In this document: piece after piece, positions 9,101 through 16,705 of the stretch
Position numbering within the stretch: the first letter of the stretch is position 1
How the letters are laid out: each line of letters begins with the position of its first letter
NCBI RefSeq assembly: GCF_900156395.1
Contig: NZ_FTNL01000018.1
Span: 33,551 to 97,550 of the forward strand
Source of the DNA: Fluoribacter gormanii
Lineage (GTDB): Bacteria; Pseudomonadota; Gammaproteobacteria; Legionellales; Legionellaceae
Reading direction: 5' to 3'
DNA length: 64,000 bases
Translations under genes and position numbers: made by a program
Notes under the pieces: model-generated
Database searches by the model: none
What the model was told of the DNA's origin: nothing
The model's input: the letters and a program-made list of their open reading frames with translations, nothing else

Positions 9101-9169
9101 GAGGGGGATGGAGGCGGAAAAGATAAAAAGTCTAAACCGCAGGGTTCCGATATGCCAATAGCCAAATAA
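6104..9169 (+). CDS. dotA: DotA, polytopic Dot/Icm membrane protein
   Basis: From the ATG at 6104 the protein has 1021 residues (I recall 1048 for L. pneumophila). I prefer this start to the upstream in-frame ATG at 6068 because it gives a clean signal peptide (MNKLLVTLILLVCPGLVLA). Next come two helices, a large Cys-containing periplasmic region of about 480 residues, then a cluster of helices in the C-terminal half. The cytoplasmic tail is hydrophilic, with a run of six Gly. DotA is essential for Dot/Icm secretion and is itself released as ring-shaped oligomers in L. pneumophila. It is coupled to icmV. The stop overlaps another ATG (TAATG), but the frame behind that ATG looks spurious. Confidence 0.97.
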   Translation: MNKLLVTLILLVCPGLVLADGSLSFAPPASDYSVVFLGNLFGVVDGILSGTGSQIMGSMFAVFNAAVLALGGCVIMYTLIVSTMNTAHEGQMLGQKWSSIWIPIRCVLGLALLIPKTSGYCLMQIFVMWIVVQGVGAADKVWDAALSYLNRGGVIIQAQQINPTASLTENSSTSGLAGIATGAVNMLAGQVCMLGLQRQLENTRQNLLDAQSKKSGACYSAEQGGSMQKFCTTVVPDFLSTVNAVAVQNAAPTNPSWSVSMPNFDSSSPYSFLNGICGSISWNNISSLNSAFGSKQFSAKPTAGNNVKVGNNTLTPGEIAATQLSRGIAVQQMYMDLTSVARAMVSNDPQLSATMNTNTTPYSDVAMQQFGVPYKENGTVCTSYNSNTASKDKCVIWGPVQGSSVGGVLFNGAEIINAINDYNGIMMPTVNLARLISQSSDENKSTEFINKATTQGWIMAGAYFFNLVQIQGTSSLENAGQVDSKTGLDASSFDPTAMASPFVVGSDGKSISCGPGNVQDKDFTALCSWLGENSDGLQKIQQVQALITSTSPPKKPSLSSNMTAVGSTPSSTVYGYINNALMMQTPGQPGVQPLTFANSINFAINTDLYRLQRQNFSCGEVKPFFSICLGQILGNIFYNIILVTIYNLFLDIFGQIINQVVLAFLMIPLQGMANIFQQGVKILAEPGVNPIVALANMGNYYINFAGNLWMMLLNMAISSAIIPVFGIFIFAMMSLAMPLVIAWVGVMVSVGFTTAYYIPLLPYVIFTFGALGWLIAVIEAMVAAPIVALGVIHPEGHDAFGKGEAAIMILLNVFLRPSMMIIGYITAIALSYVGVWILNAGYDQAVSFMQQQHTDNSVLVEGLLGSSPSSSGSGIGGVSYTDWAGIYAFFFSILTYTTLYLTIIQKSFTLITYLPDKVLRWIGGTPEGIGAEAAQWGEEVKGKTQEAGKETQTAQGQIDKTLGGYGVKGVTMAKGLLGKGGGGGGVSAEGNATPSSPEGEGDGGGKDKKSKPQGSDMPIAK

Positions 9170-9251
9170 TGATTGATAAGATAAGCATCTTTTCTTCAGG
9201 CATGAAAATTAGATGTTTATTTTACACAATAAATATTATCCAGCGTGTTAT

Positions 9252-9512
9252 ATGGCTCAAGAGAAACTTAAGGTTTTGCAACAAGCAAAAATGGATGAAG
9301 AACGATTCATGCGAGAACTGTTTGCTTTTTTGCAAAATAGACGTGCATCAATCCTGGAACAGTAATTTGACCTGAAAACCCCATTAATAACAGAGCTTGC
9401 GAAGGATTCTGGCTATTAAGATCTTCCTACGGCTTTAAATGTTGCAAAAAATGCATGTGGCCAGACGCCACTAATGCAAGCGCTGCAAGATATCCATAGT
9501 GCTATTTTGTAG
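9252..9512 (+). pseudogene. Decayed small gene downstream of dotA
   Basis: From ATG 9252 one frame runs 87 codons to TAG 9510-9512 with just two internal stops, both TAA (9363-9365 and 9417-9419). The three segments read as one plausible small helical protein: MAQEKLKVLQQAKMDEERF, then LITELAKDSGY, then NACGQTPLMQALQDIHSAIL. Both stops could come from CAA by a single C-to-T change. I do not recognise the family. Its last 11 bases overlap the 3' end of the aldolase gene on the other strand. Most likely this is a recently inactivated gene. Confidence 0.5.
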
Positions 9513-10377
9513 CTTTATGATGTGCAATCGAAAGATCAGAAATTCCACGGATAAACTCCGACATTTCAACCGGTTCTTGACCTATCTTTAATGAGCTACG
9601 GACAAAATTCGCTGCCTCTAATATACTGTCCAGATTGTATTTTTTTAGTTGAATCGAATGTAAGTAAGCAACAAAAAATTCTGTTTTCAAATTACCAATT
9701 CCTTTGCCCATACCCGCAAGCGATGCATCAATAAAGCGAACTCCGGTGCTCATGGCTGCCAGAGCATTAGCTTGAGCGAGACCAAGATTGTCATGGGCAT
9801 GAAAACCAAATTGAAAAGGATAATTGTTAATATACTTCTCATAAATTTCTTTGGTACGTGTAGGGAGTAAACTGCCATTTGAATCAGCAAAATAAATGAT
9901 ATCAGGTTCATATTCGCTTATTTGTTTGATGGAATCATCAAGTTCATTTTCTTTGTAATATGAAATACACATTAAATTAACTGAAATCTCCATATTTGCT
10001 TTTTTTGCTATTTTTATTTTAGGTAAGGCAGATGCAAGTTCATTTTTAGCAATGCAGACTCTTAATAAATCAACGCCACATTCTTTTAGTTCCATGAGGT
10101 CAGTTTGAGTTAGGTTGTTTGGAAAAACCATGACCGCCATTTTTGCTTTTTGAATCAAGGAACGACAAAAAAGCAGATAATCTTTTGCGCACCATCCTGC
10201 TCTACCCACTTGGAGAGGGGATAGAGTGCCATTGCGATAGCCGATTTCAATATACTCAATACCTGAATTATCAAGAGGACTAAGGATTCTTTCTAATTGA
10301 ATATCTTCAAAATTAAAATTAGTTCTATGCCCTCCATCCCTCAATGAGGCGTCTAACAGTACTATAGGATCAAGCAT
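9502..10377 (-). CDS. HMGL-like (DRE-TIM metallolyase) aldolase
   Basis: From the ATG at 10377 (ribosome binding site AGGA, suitable spacing) the protein has 291 residues; the frame extends further upstream but without a comparable start. The N-terminus LLDASLRDGGHRTNF is the DRE-TIM signature, where Arg-Asp and the downstream HAHDN (His ligands) hold the divalent metal. Strands ending in IEIGYRNG and IYFADSNG fit the TIM barrel. The family includes 4-hydroxy-2-oxovalerate aldolase, HMG-CoA lyase and 2-isopropylmalate synthase. Length and motifs fit an aldolase/lyase acting on a 2-oxo acid, but the substrate is open. It sits alone between dotA and dotB with no pathway partner beside it. Confidence 0.75.
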   Translation of the reverse strand: MLDPIVLLDASLRDGGHRTNFNFEDIQLERILSPLDNSGIEYIEIGYRNGTLSPLQVGRAGWCAKDYLLFCRSLIQKAKMAVMVFPNNLTQTDLMELKECGVDLLRVCIAKNELASALPKIKIAKKANMEISVNLMCISYYKENELDDSIKQISEYEPDIIYFADSNGSLLPTRTKEIYEKYINNYPFQFGFHAHDNLGLAQANALAAMSTGVRFIDASLAGMGKGIGNLKTEFFVAYLHSIQLKKYNLDSILEAANFVRSSLKIGQEPVEMSEFIRGISDLSIAHHKATK

Positions 10378-10724
10378 ATAATTCCTATGTGTTGGTAAAA
10401 AACCTTCTCTTAAAATTATAGCTAAAATAAAACTTGATGTATAAGTCAGTAAATTCAATTGTTCACGAACTCAATCATTTAGGCCTTTAATGGTGAAGGT
10501 CTCCCATTTTTAGCATTGTTTTTTATTGGTAGGGGCATGTCACTTACTGGTGCTCTCGAACCATGTTCGGATGACGTGTATTATTGGGGATCACGAAGAT
10601 TATATATGAGGACGTATTATTCGGTATTAGAGTTCTTGTGAATACTTACAAGTACTACAAAAAAAATGTTCCAGATATTGGAGGTTACTGCAAAATCGAA
10701 TCCTGAAAAAATTCTTCAGTGAGC

Positions 10725-11855
10725 TTATTGCTGGTATTCTTTAGCACCGGCAATAATTAATTTGTAAACTCGTTCGCTGATAATTCCTTGCTCGAATTTT
10801 GCTTTTGCATCCCAGGTCATAAGTTGTCCCTTTTGCCGTACCAGTTTACGCGTAGCAGAAGTTACATCGTTAGGGTCGCTTTCAAGTAAAATATCACGGA
10901 CTTCTTCGTCAAATACTAGATATTCTCTTAATGCCACCCTTTTTTCGTCTACGGTAGGGACAAGTTTTTGCCAAATACACAATCTAATTGTTTCCAGGAT
11001 ATCAATAGTTCTTCCTAACCGTTCTTCACCGGAAAATGAGGTTACAAGACGACGCATGGTTTCGGCAACGCCTGATGTATGTAAGGTTGTATATACGGGG
11101 TGTCCAGTAAGTGCTGCTTCTAATGCGGCGCTAATTGTTTCCGCATCCCGACACTCACCCACCATGATTAAGCGAGGTTTACGTCGTAATGCGTTTCTTA
11201 CTCCATCTGCAAAGCTCGGCAAATGCCGAGGAATTTCTGATTGACTAACTACCGCAGAAATAGTTTCGATTTCATCATAAACAAATTCTATTGGAGATTC
11301 ATAGGTGAGTACTTTACGGTTTGAATCTTCTGTTTCGATCAAATCACGAATTATAGAGGCTAATAAAGTTGATTTACCAGAACCGGTTGCTCCGGTAATA
11401 AATACAATGCCTTCTTGAGGCGCGATGGCTTGAAGTATATTATCTGGCAGATTCATAGTTTCAAGCCTAGGAGGGGTTGTAGGGATAGTTCTTAACGTGA
11501 TTTGGATTGCATCATGGCCTTCTACAAGACATGCTGTTCCATTGACCCGATAGCGGTATCGAACACCCCGATTAGGGCGAAATTCATAGTGGGTATCGAT
11601 ATCCTTACCTGAAAGAAGCTGTGTTGTGGCGTTGGGGCCATATATGGCATTAATTAAATCACCCAGTTCGGTATTGGATAAACGACGATTAGTAATTCGT
11701 AATAGTTTTCCATAAACCTCTGCATAAATAGGTTCGCCTGTTTGGATTGTTATGTCGGAAGCATTGAGACGTTCAGTGTGCTCCAACATTTTATCCATGA
11801 ACAGCGGGGTAAAACGCGTTGGTTCATCAGGCATTAAATAAGAATTGTTATTCAT
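10725..11855 (-). CDS. dotB: DotB, Dot/Icm secretion ATPase
   Basis: A 376-residue PilT/VirB11-class hexameric ATPase, within a residue of the L. pneumophila length I recall. Visible motifs are Walker A GATGSGKST (about residue 155), an acidic Asp box (YESPIEFVYDE), Walker B GECRDAET (about 233) and the His box TTLHTSGVAETMRR (about 255). DotB is cytoplasmic and docks on DotO at the base of the secretion complex to power transport. It is the last gene of dotD-dotC-dotB, with 8 bp between the dotC stop and its ATG. Confidence 0.97.
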   Translation of the reverse strand: MNNNSYLMPDEPTRFTPLFMDKMLEHTERLNASDITIQTGEPIYAEVYGKLLRITNRRLSNTELGDLINAIYGPNATTQLLSGKDIDTHYEFRPNRGVRYRYRVNGTACLVEGHDAIQITLRTIPTTPPRLETMNLPDNILQAIAPQEGIVFITGATGSGKSTLLASIIRDLIETEDSNRKVLTYESPIEFVYDEIETISAVVSQSEIPRHLPSFADGVRNALRRKPRLIMVGECRDAETISAALEAALTGHPVYTTLHTSGVAETMRRLVTSFSGEERLGRTIDILETIRLCIWQKLVPTVDEKRVALREYLVFDEEVRDILLESDPNDVTSATRKLVRQKGQLMTWDAKAKFEQGIISERVYKLIIAGAKEYQQ

Positions 11856-11863
11856 ACTTCGTA

Positions 11864-12793
11864 TCAGTGAATTCTATTGTTATCGTTAATCGGCGCAATG
11901 GTCGGCTGCCAGGATTTATCCGTTATTATAATTTTAGAACGACTTGCCAATTTTTCCATGTTTTTGAATTGTTCTAAAGCATTTTCATCCTTAGAAACTG
12001 CGGCTCGCCATTGTTCACTGTTCACATTTAGAGCCGGTAAAGCAGTAATTCTTAATACGCGATCATCAATATGAATCTCTGAGGCATCACCTGTGATTCC
12101 CAAGTCTGTATGAGAGACGTAAGGAGGAGTTACCATATTCATTGCCAATAATTTTCTATAAAGAATCATTCCGCTAAAGTCTTCTTTGATGCGAGCTATA
12201 TTTTCTTCAAGAATCGTATTTGCTTGATCAATACCATTTTTCCAGCCTTTGGCTGTATAGATACACCATATTTTTTTCTCTACTTTGGTTTTAGGTAACA
12301 GTGTATAGTGAGGGTATTCTGGTTTGACATAATCGAGCCATAAATATTGTCGCCAAGTTGGAGGGGTGGTGACAAAATGTGCCTGTTTTGCAACTCTATA
12401 AGTACGGTCAGAAATGCGAATGGTTTGCGCATCAGCAAGATTGAGGGTATTTCTACCTTCCAAGAGCACTGGAGGTAAGATATTGTGTTCCAGAATCAAG
12501 GAATTAAAATCATAAATAGCATCAAGTCTGCGTGATTGCTTTATCAAATGTTCATCAATAACTTTTGCTCGCCAGGCTAAACCTGCTTGCGCGCCGAGGC
12601 TTAAAGCAGTTTCTTTCAAAGCCATTTGGCGAATCTTACCGTTTTGCTTTTTATTCCTTTGCTTTACATTCACATTGGCCATAGCTTGTAGCCCTTCTAA
12701 TGAGCCGGTATCACCCATATTTTTCGAGGAGTGGCATGCAAGCAACAAAGCAGATAATACAATAACTATTAAGCTAGGAATAAATTTTGGCAT
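11864..12793 (-). CDS. dotC: DotC, outer-membrane lipoprotein of Dot/Icm
   Basis: I chose the ATG at 12793 because it gives a proper lipoprotein signal (MPKFIPSLIVIVLSALLLAC, Cys20 the lipidated residue). The 12-residue longer version would put a charged stretch in front. The mature protein belongs to the DotC family, which with DotD delivers DotH to the outer membrane to form the core. At 309 residues it is close to the roughly 303 of L. pneumophila. The 5' end overlaps dotD by 20 bp, implying coupled translation. Confidence 0.95.
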   Translation of the reverse strand: MPKFIPSLIVIVLSALLLACHSSKNMGDTGSLEGLQAMANVNVKQRNKKQNGKIRQMALKETALSLGAQAGLAWRAKVIDEHLIKQSRRLDAIYDFNSLILEHNILPPVLLEGRNTLNLADAQTIRISDRTYRVAKQAHFVTTPPTWRQYLWLDYVKPEYPHYTLLPKTKVEKKIWCIYTAKGWKNGIDQANTILEENIARIKEDFSGMILYRKLLAMNMVTPPYVSHTDLGITGDASEIHIDDRVLRITALPALNVNSEQWRAAVSKDENALEQFKNMEKLASRSKIIITDKSWQPTIAPINDNNRIH

Positions 12794-13265
12794 ATCGTAA
12801 TTCAACAACCTGACTGTTAGGATAAACATGAATATCAGCTTTTCTACCTGCTTGATAATCTATATCACGCAGGATTTCAGCTAAACTTTGATCTTTAATA
12901 TTAAGACTGATTAAAACTGGAATTGAAGGGGCTTTTCCTAAAACACGTAACCTGAAATGGGCTGATTTGGCAATACGGGCAGTTAACTCTTCAATGGGTC
13001 CTGACCAATCCACACTTGCTCTAGCTTGTAAGTTATATGCATTAGGTATCGTCAGCGTGTTGTCTTTATGTGCTGGTAGAATTACTTTTTCGACGCGCGC
13101 CATTTCATGCATGGAATCGCTTACAGATACAGCTGCTTCTGCTAATTTAATTGTAGCATCATCGCTAGGATTGTTTACAGGTGGTTTTTTAAAGAGTACT
13201 CCACCATGTTTACAACCCACAAGTAGGACTGAGGCAATAAATAGCATGAGAAGCTTATTGTTCAT
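12774..13265 (-). CDS. dotD: DotD, outer-membrane lipoprotein of Dot/Icm
   Basis: A 163-residue lipoprotein with signal MNNKLLMLFIASVLLVGC (lipidated Cys18). It is followed by a flexible linker and a C-terminal secretin-N0-like domain of about 90 residues (IPVLISLNIKDQSLAEILRD), as in the known DotD structure. It works with DotC and DotH in the outer-membrane ring. It is the first gene of dotDCB, with its promoter in the 13266-13395 spacer. A 133-codon frame on the opposite strand here is a shadow. Confidence 0.96.
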   Translation of the reverse strand: MNNKLLMLFIASVLLVGCKHGGVLFKKPPVNNPSDDATIKLAEAAVSVSDSMHEMARVEKVILPAHKDNTLTIPNAYNLQARASVDWSGPIEELTARIAKSAHFRLRVLGKAPSIPVLISLNIKDQSLAEILRDIDYQAGRKADIHVYPNSQVVELRYAKIYS

Positions 13266-13397
13266 TCAATCTTCTTTAATGTCTGGAAATATTCGTTTGA
13301 TTGAAACAGGAGCTAGGCTGCTTGTCAAGCCTATATATGAGGAATTGTATGAATTTAAATGGAAATAATTTTGCAAAATTCTTGCTAGTAGCTTAGA

Positions 13398-13454
13398 TGC
13401 AGCGAAGCAAAAACCGGTCTTTTATAGAGAACCTTCAGGTTTCATTTCGCTGCA
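13398..13454. repeat. 57-bp stem-loop between rsmD and dotD
   Basis: Perfect 9-bp arms TGCAGCGAA (13398-13406) and TTCGCTGCA (13446-13454) enclose a 39-nt loop that holds a second small hairpin (AACC-TTCA-GGTT, about 13430-13441). It sits just past the rsmD stop. No T-run follows, so it could be a transcript-end structure or a palindromic repeat unit. Confidence 0.55.
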
Positions 13455-13475
13455 CAGAGATGGCAAATATGAAGA

Positions 13476-14024
13476 TTAATTTAATTTTTCAAATAAAGCA
13501 TATACAACTTGTCCCGCTTGTTTCAGTTTTATTTGACGCCACTGTGTTTCATCCAAGTTGATAACAGTAGGAGACTCTAAATAAACAAGACCTCCGCGTT
13601 TAAGAATCTTGCTTTGTGTTATATCTGAAATACATTGAGGGAGATAATTTTGCGCAAAAGGGGGATCCAGGAAAATGATATCAAACTCTTCCTGCTTGTG
13701 CTGAAGATAGTGCAGTGTATCTGTTTGCATTAATTTGAGTTTTGGACTGTTAAACTCAGTGATTATTTTCTGTAAATTGATAAACGCTTTGGGAGATTGC
13801 TCAAGAAAAACAACTCGCGCCGCTCCTCTCGAAAATGCTTCCAAACCCAAGGCACCGCTGCCTGCAAACGCATCCAGGCAGCGCGCATCTCTGATGTCAT
13901 GCATGAGCCAATTAAATAAAGTCTCGCGCACCCGATCTGGGGTGGGGCGTAGCCCCTCTACATCTGGGAAATGTAATTTTTTTCCTCGATATAACCCACC
14001 TATAATGCGAATAACCTGTTTCAC
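13476..14024 (-). CDS. rsmD: 16S rRNA (guanine-966-N2)-methyltransferase RsmD
   Basis: A 182-residue SAM-dependent methyltransferase with the RsmD N-terminus (RIIGGLYRGKKL), the conserved LRPTPDRVRETLFNWL segment, SAM motif I (CLDAFAGSGALGLEA) and the catalytic DPPF motif (FLDPPFA), which flips and methylates the exocyclic amine of G966. It overlaps the upstream M16 peptidase gene by 4 bp, so it is the third gene of a peptidase-peptidase-rsmD operon. Length is close to the E. coli enzyme. Confidence 0.93.
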   Translation of the reverse strand: MKQVIRIIGGLYRGKKLHFPDVEGLRPTPDRVRETLFNWLMHDIRDARCLDAFAGSGALGLEAFSRGAARVVFLEQSPKAFINLQKIITEFNSPKLKLMQTDTLHYLQHKQEEFDIIFLDPPFAQNYLPQCISDITQSKILKRGGLVYLESPTVINLDETQWRQIKLKQAGQVVYALFEKLN

Positions 14025-15325
14025 GATTTACCTACCGTAAGCAGTAATAATTTATCGGGATTAACTTGTTGCTGGAATGCTTGTCTTACTTGCTCACTGG
14101 TTACCGCATTAATGCGAGCAGTATAAGTGTCGAGAAAGTTTTCTGGTAAATGATAAAAAGTCATCCGCAATAAAATATTTGCAATACTGCGATTGCCTGA
14201 TAAAGAAAGAGGGAAACTTCCAGTAAGGTATTGTTTTGCAGCATTCAATTCTTCATCTGTTGGACCCTTATTAATGTAAGTTCGCAAAACATCTTGAATG
14301 ATATCTAATGCGTTTTTGGTTTGTTTATTCTTCGTCGATAGACTGATGAGAAAAGGGCCTTTTCCTGACATAGGAACAAATTGACTATCTATTCCGTAAG
14401 TCAAGCCTCGTTTTTCTCTAACCTCTATAGCGAGCCGGGATACTAGCGCACCACCACCTAAAATATAATTGCCTACAATGAGAGGGAAATAGTTTGGAAC
14501 ATGATGATCAATACCAATCTGACCAAGCCGTATCACAGTTTGGGAGGAGGGAAAAGGAATATTTATTGTCTCTGCCTGAGTTAATTGGGCGGCTTGGGGA
14601 ATGGGGGGAGCTGAATGTCCTTCGGGAAGTTCCCGCGTCAGTTGATTGGCAAGTTGATGTGCCGTTTCACTATTAATTGCCCCTACCATAACTAGAATAG
14701 CGTTTTTTGCGACATAATAACGTTTGTTAAATTCAATAATTTGGCTCCTATTGATGGCATTAACCGTTTTGGCTGTGCCATTGACGGGATGCGCATAGGG
14801 GTGTTGCTGATATAAAGCTTGGAAAAAATGCAGGTTGGCTACTTCTTCAGGTGATTCTTGACGCTGTTCAATAGCCATCAACAGTTGTTTTTTTTCTCTT
14901 GCAAACGCCTGTTCTGGAAAATCGGGGTGATTAATGATTTGAGCAAAGGTGTTCACTGCTTTGGGCAATGCTTTTGGGTCAACTAGAGTTCTCAGATTAA
15001 ATATCACCATATCTCTGTTGATCTCGGCCCCATATTGAGCCCCCACATCTGCCAGTGACTCAGCTATTTTGTTTGCATCTTGACCTGCATTGCCTTGGTT
15101 CATTACACGGCTTGTTAAGGCGCTTAATCCAAATTGGTTTTCATCATACGCTGACCCAGCCGCAAACGCTAAACTGATATCAAGCATGGGCACTTCCATG
15201 GCAGAGTAAAAAACAACCTGAACGCCATTTTTAGTAAGCCATTTTTCTGTTTTGAACGTATTTGCTGCTGTTGTATGCGGCAGTGCAATCAGCAATGCCG
15301 CAATACAGGCGCTAAAAATTCTCAT
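14021..15325 (-). CDS. M16-family peptidase-like protein lacking the zinc motif
   Basis: A 434-residue protein with a signal peptide (about 1-20, ending TTAA) and two M16 (pitrilysin/MPP) domains. Where active members carry HxxEH it reads LSALTSRVMNQ, so the zinc site is gone. The R/Y pair typical of the C-terminal domain (REKRGLTYGIDS) is present. In two-subunit M16 proteases one partner is catalytic and the other shapes the chamber; this looks like the non-catalytic partner of the gene just upstream, which it overlaps by 4 bp. Likely periplasmic; substrate unknown. Confidence 0.88.
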   Translation of the reverse strand: MRIFSACIAALLIALPHTTAANTFKTEKWLTKNGVQVVFYSAMEVPMLDISLAFAAGSAYDENQFGLSALTSRVMNQGNAGQDANKIAESLADVGAQYGAEINRDMVIFNLRTLVDPKALPKAVNTFAQIINHPDFPEQAFAREKKQLLMAIEQRQESPEEVANLHFFQALYQQHPYAHPVNGTAKTVNAINRSQIIEFNKRYYVAKNAILVMVGAINSETAHQLANQLTRELPEGHSAPPIPQAAQLTQAETINIPFPSSQTVIRLGQIGIDHHVPNYFPLIVGNYILGGGALVSRLAIEVREKRGLTYGIDSQFVPMSGKGPFLISLSTKNKQTKNALDIIQDVLRTYINKGPTDEELNAAKQYLTGSFPLSLSGNRSIANILLRMTFYHLPENFLDTYTARINAVTSEQVRQAFQQQVNPDKLLLLTVGKS

Positions 15326-16644
15326 GCTGTCACCTTTTGTGTTTGAGGTTCTAATATTGCCGTTGTCATGTTCTTTTCTTGAAAATAACGTTGGGCGGTT
15401 TGTTGTACTTGTTGTGGCGTAATCGCATTGATCGCTTTGGTATACTCATCTGCTTTTTGCCAGCCGATCCCAATAGTTTGTAAAAGACCCAATTCTGAAG
15501 CTTGTCCGAAAATTGAATCCTTTTCAAAAGTTTTTTGCGCAATAATTTGATTTTTAATTCGTTGCAATTCTATCTCGCTAACTGGATGGTTTTTCAAATC
15601 ATCTAATTCGCTAAGAAGTCCATCTTGCAAATCATTTAGGGTATGGTTTTGGCTGGGCGAGCCATATATGATAAATTGTGTTTGATATCTTGTATATGGG
15701 TTATAATAGGTATCTGCACCTGTGGCAATGTGTTTGCCGCGAATCAGATTTTTAGAAAAACGAGCGCTTTCACCTGCATCCAAAATTCCCGCAATAATTT
15801 CCAACGCATAAGGCTCGTACGATTCTTTTGTCGTGCTTACACTAGGAGCTGAATAACCTATCATCAACAAAGGTAATTTTGCCGGGGCTTGAATCCGAAC
15901 AATCTTTTGACCCAACGAAGGAGGTTCTTTTTGCAGTCTCCGCTCAGGAATTGGATATTTTGGTAAGTCGCCAAAGTATTTTTCTGCCAAAATACGAACC
16001 TTTTCGGAATTAACATCGCCTACTACAACTAACGTTGCATTATTCGGGGCATAATATTTTTTATACCATTCTTGAAGATCTTCAACCTTCATATTTTTTA
16101 AATCACTCATCCAACCAATCACTGGATGATGATAAGGAGCGTTTAGATGAGCAGTTGCCAGAAAACGTTCAAAGGCAAGTGCTTGAGGATTATCATCCGT
16201 ACGAAGACGCCGTTCTTCCTGGATTACTTTAATTTCTTTAGCAAATTCATTGGAATCAAAAAGTAAATGATGCATTCGATCTGCTTCTAACTCGAAACTA
16301 CTGGCAAGTTTTGAAGCATCTGTTTTTTCAAAAAAAGCAGTGTAATCATTATTGGTAAATGCATTCGCTTGGCCACCAATTGATGCTATAGTTTTAGAGA
16401 AGACGCCTAAAGGAAATTTTTTAGTACCTTTAAACATCATATGTTCCATCGCATGAGATACACCTGTGATTCCACCTGGTTCATCAGCGGATCCTACGTT
16501 ATACCAAATCATGGATACGGCGATAGGCGCTCGGTGGTCTTCTTTAACCAATATTTTTAAACCATTATTCAAGGTAAACTCTTGAACTTGGCTAAAGCTC
16601 TGGCAAGATAGTAACATAAATAGAGAAAAGAGTATTTTGCGCAC
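15322..16644 (-). CDS. M16-family zinc peptidase, catalytic subunit
   Basis: A 440-residue protein with an N-terminal export signal; MLLSC at residues 10-14 could be a lipobox. The inverted zinc motif is intact: His64-Ala-Met-Glu67-His68, with a downstream FELEADRM region (about 140-147) giving the third ligand. The second domain is less conserved. It is the first gene of an operon with the zinc-less paralogue and rsmD, so the pair probably forms a heterodimeric envelope peptidase. A 61-bp divergent spacer separates it from ftsY. Confidence 0.92.
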   Translation of the reverse strand: MRKILFSLFMLLSCQSFSQVQEFTLNNGLKILVKEDHRAPIAVSMIWYNVGSADEPGGITGVSHAMEHMMFKGTKKFPLGVFSKTIASIGGQANAFTNNDYTAFFEKTDASKLASSFELEADRMHHLLFDSNEFAKEIKVIQEERRLRTDDNPQALAFERFLATAHLNAPYHHPVIGWMSDLKNMKVEDLQEWYKKYYAPNNATLVVVGDVNSEKVRILAEKYFGDLPKYPIPERRLQKEPPSLGQKIVRIQAPAKLPLLMIGYSAPSVSTTKESYEPYALEIIAGILDAGESARFSKNLIRGKHIATGADTYYNPYTRYQTQFIIYGSPSQNHTLNDLQDGLLSELDDLKNHPVSEIELQRIKNQIIAQKTFEKDSIFGQASELGLLQTIGIGWQKADEYTKAINAITPQQVQQTAQRYFQEKNMTTAILEPQTQKVTA

Positions 16645-16705
16645 AACTTAACCTCAAAGTGAAAAAGATGATAGAATTCCATATTTTACAGGATTTGTAC
16701 AGTAA

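Noticed and set aside
9169..9375. 68-codon ATG frame overlapping the dotA stop
   Set aside because: The TAATG overlap suggests coupling, but the translation is Cys/Trp/Lys-rich and unlike a real protein, and another frame here reads better as a broken gene.
12967..13368. 133-codon frame on the plus strand opposite dotD
   Set aside because: It is the antisense shadow of dotD, which has a clear lipoprotein signal and family match; the plus frame has no ribosome binding site.
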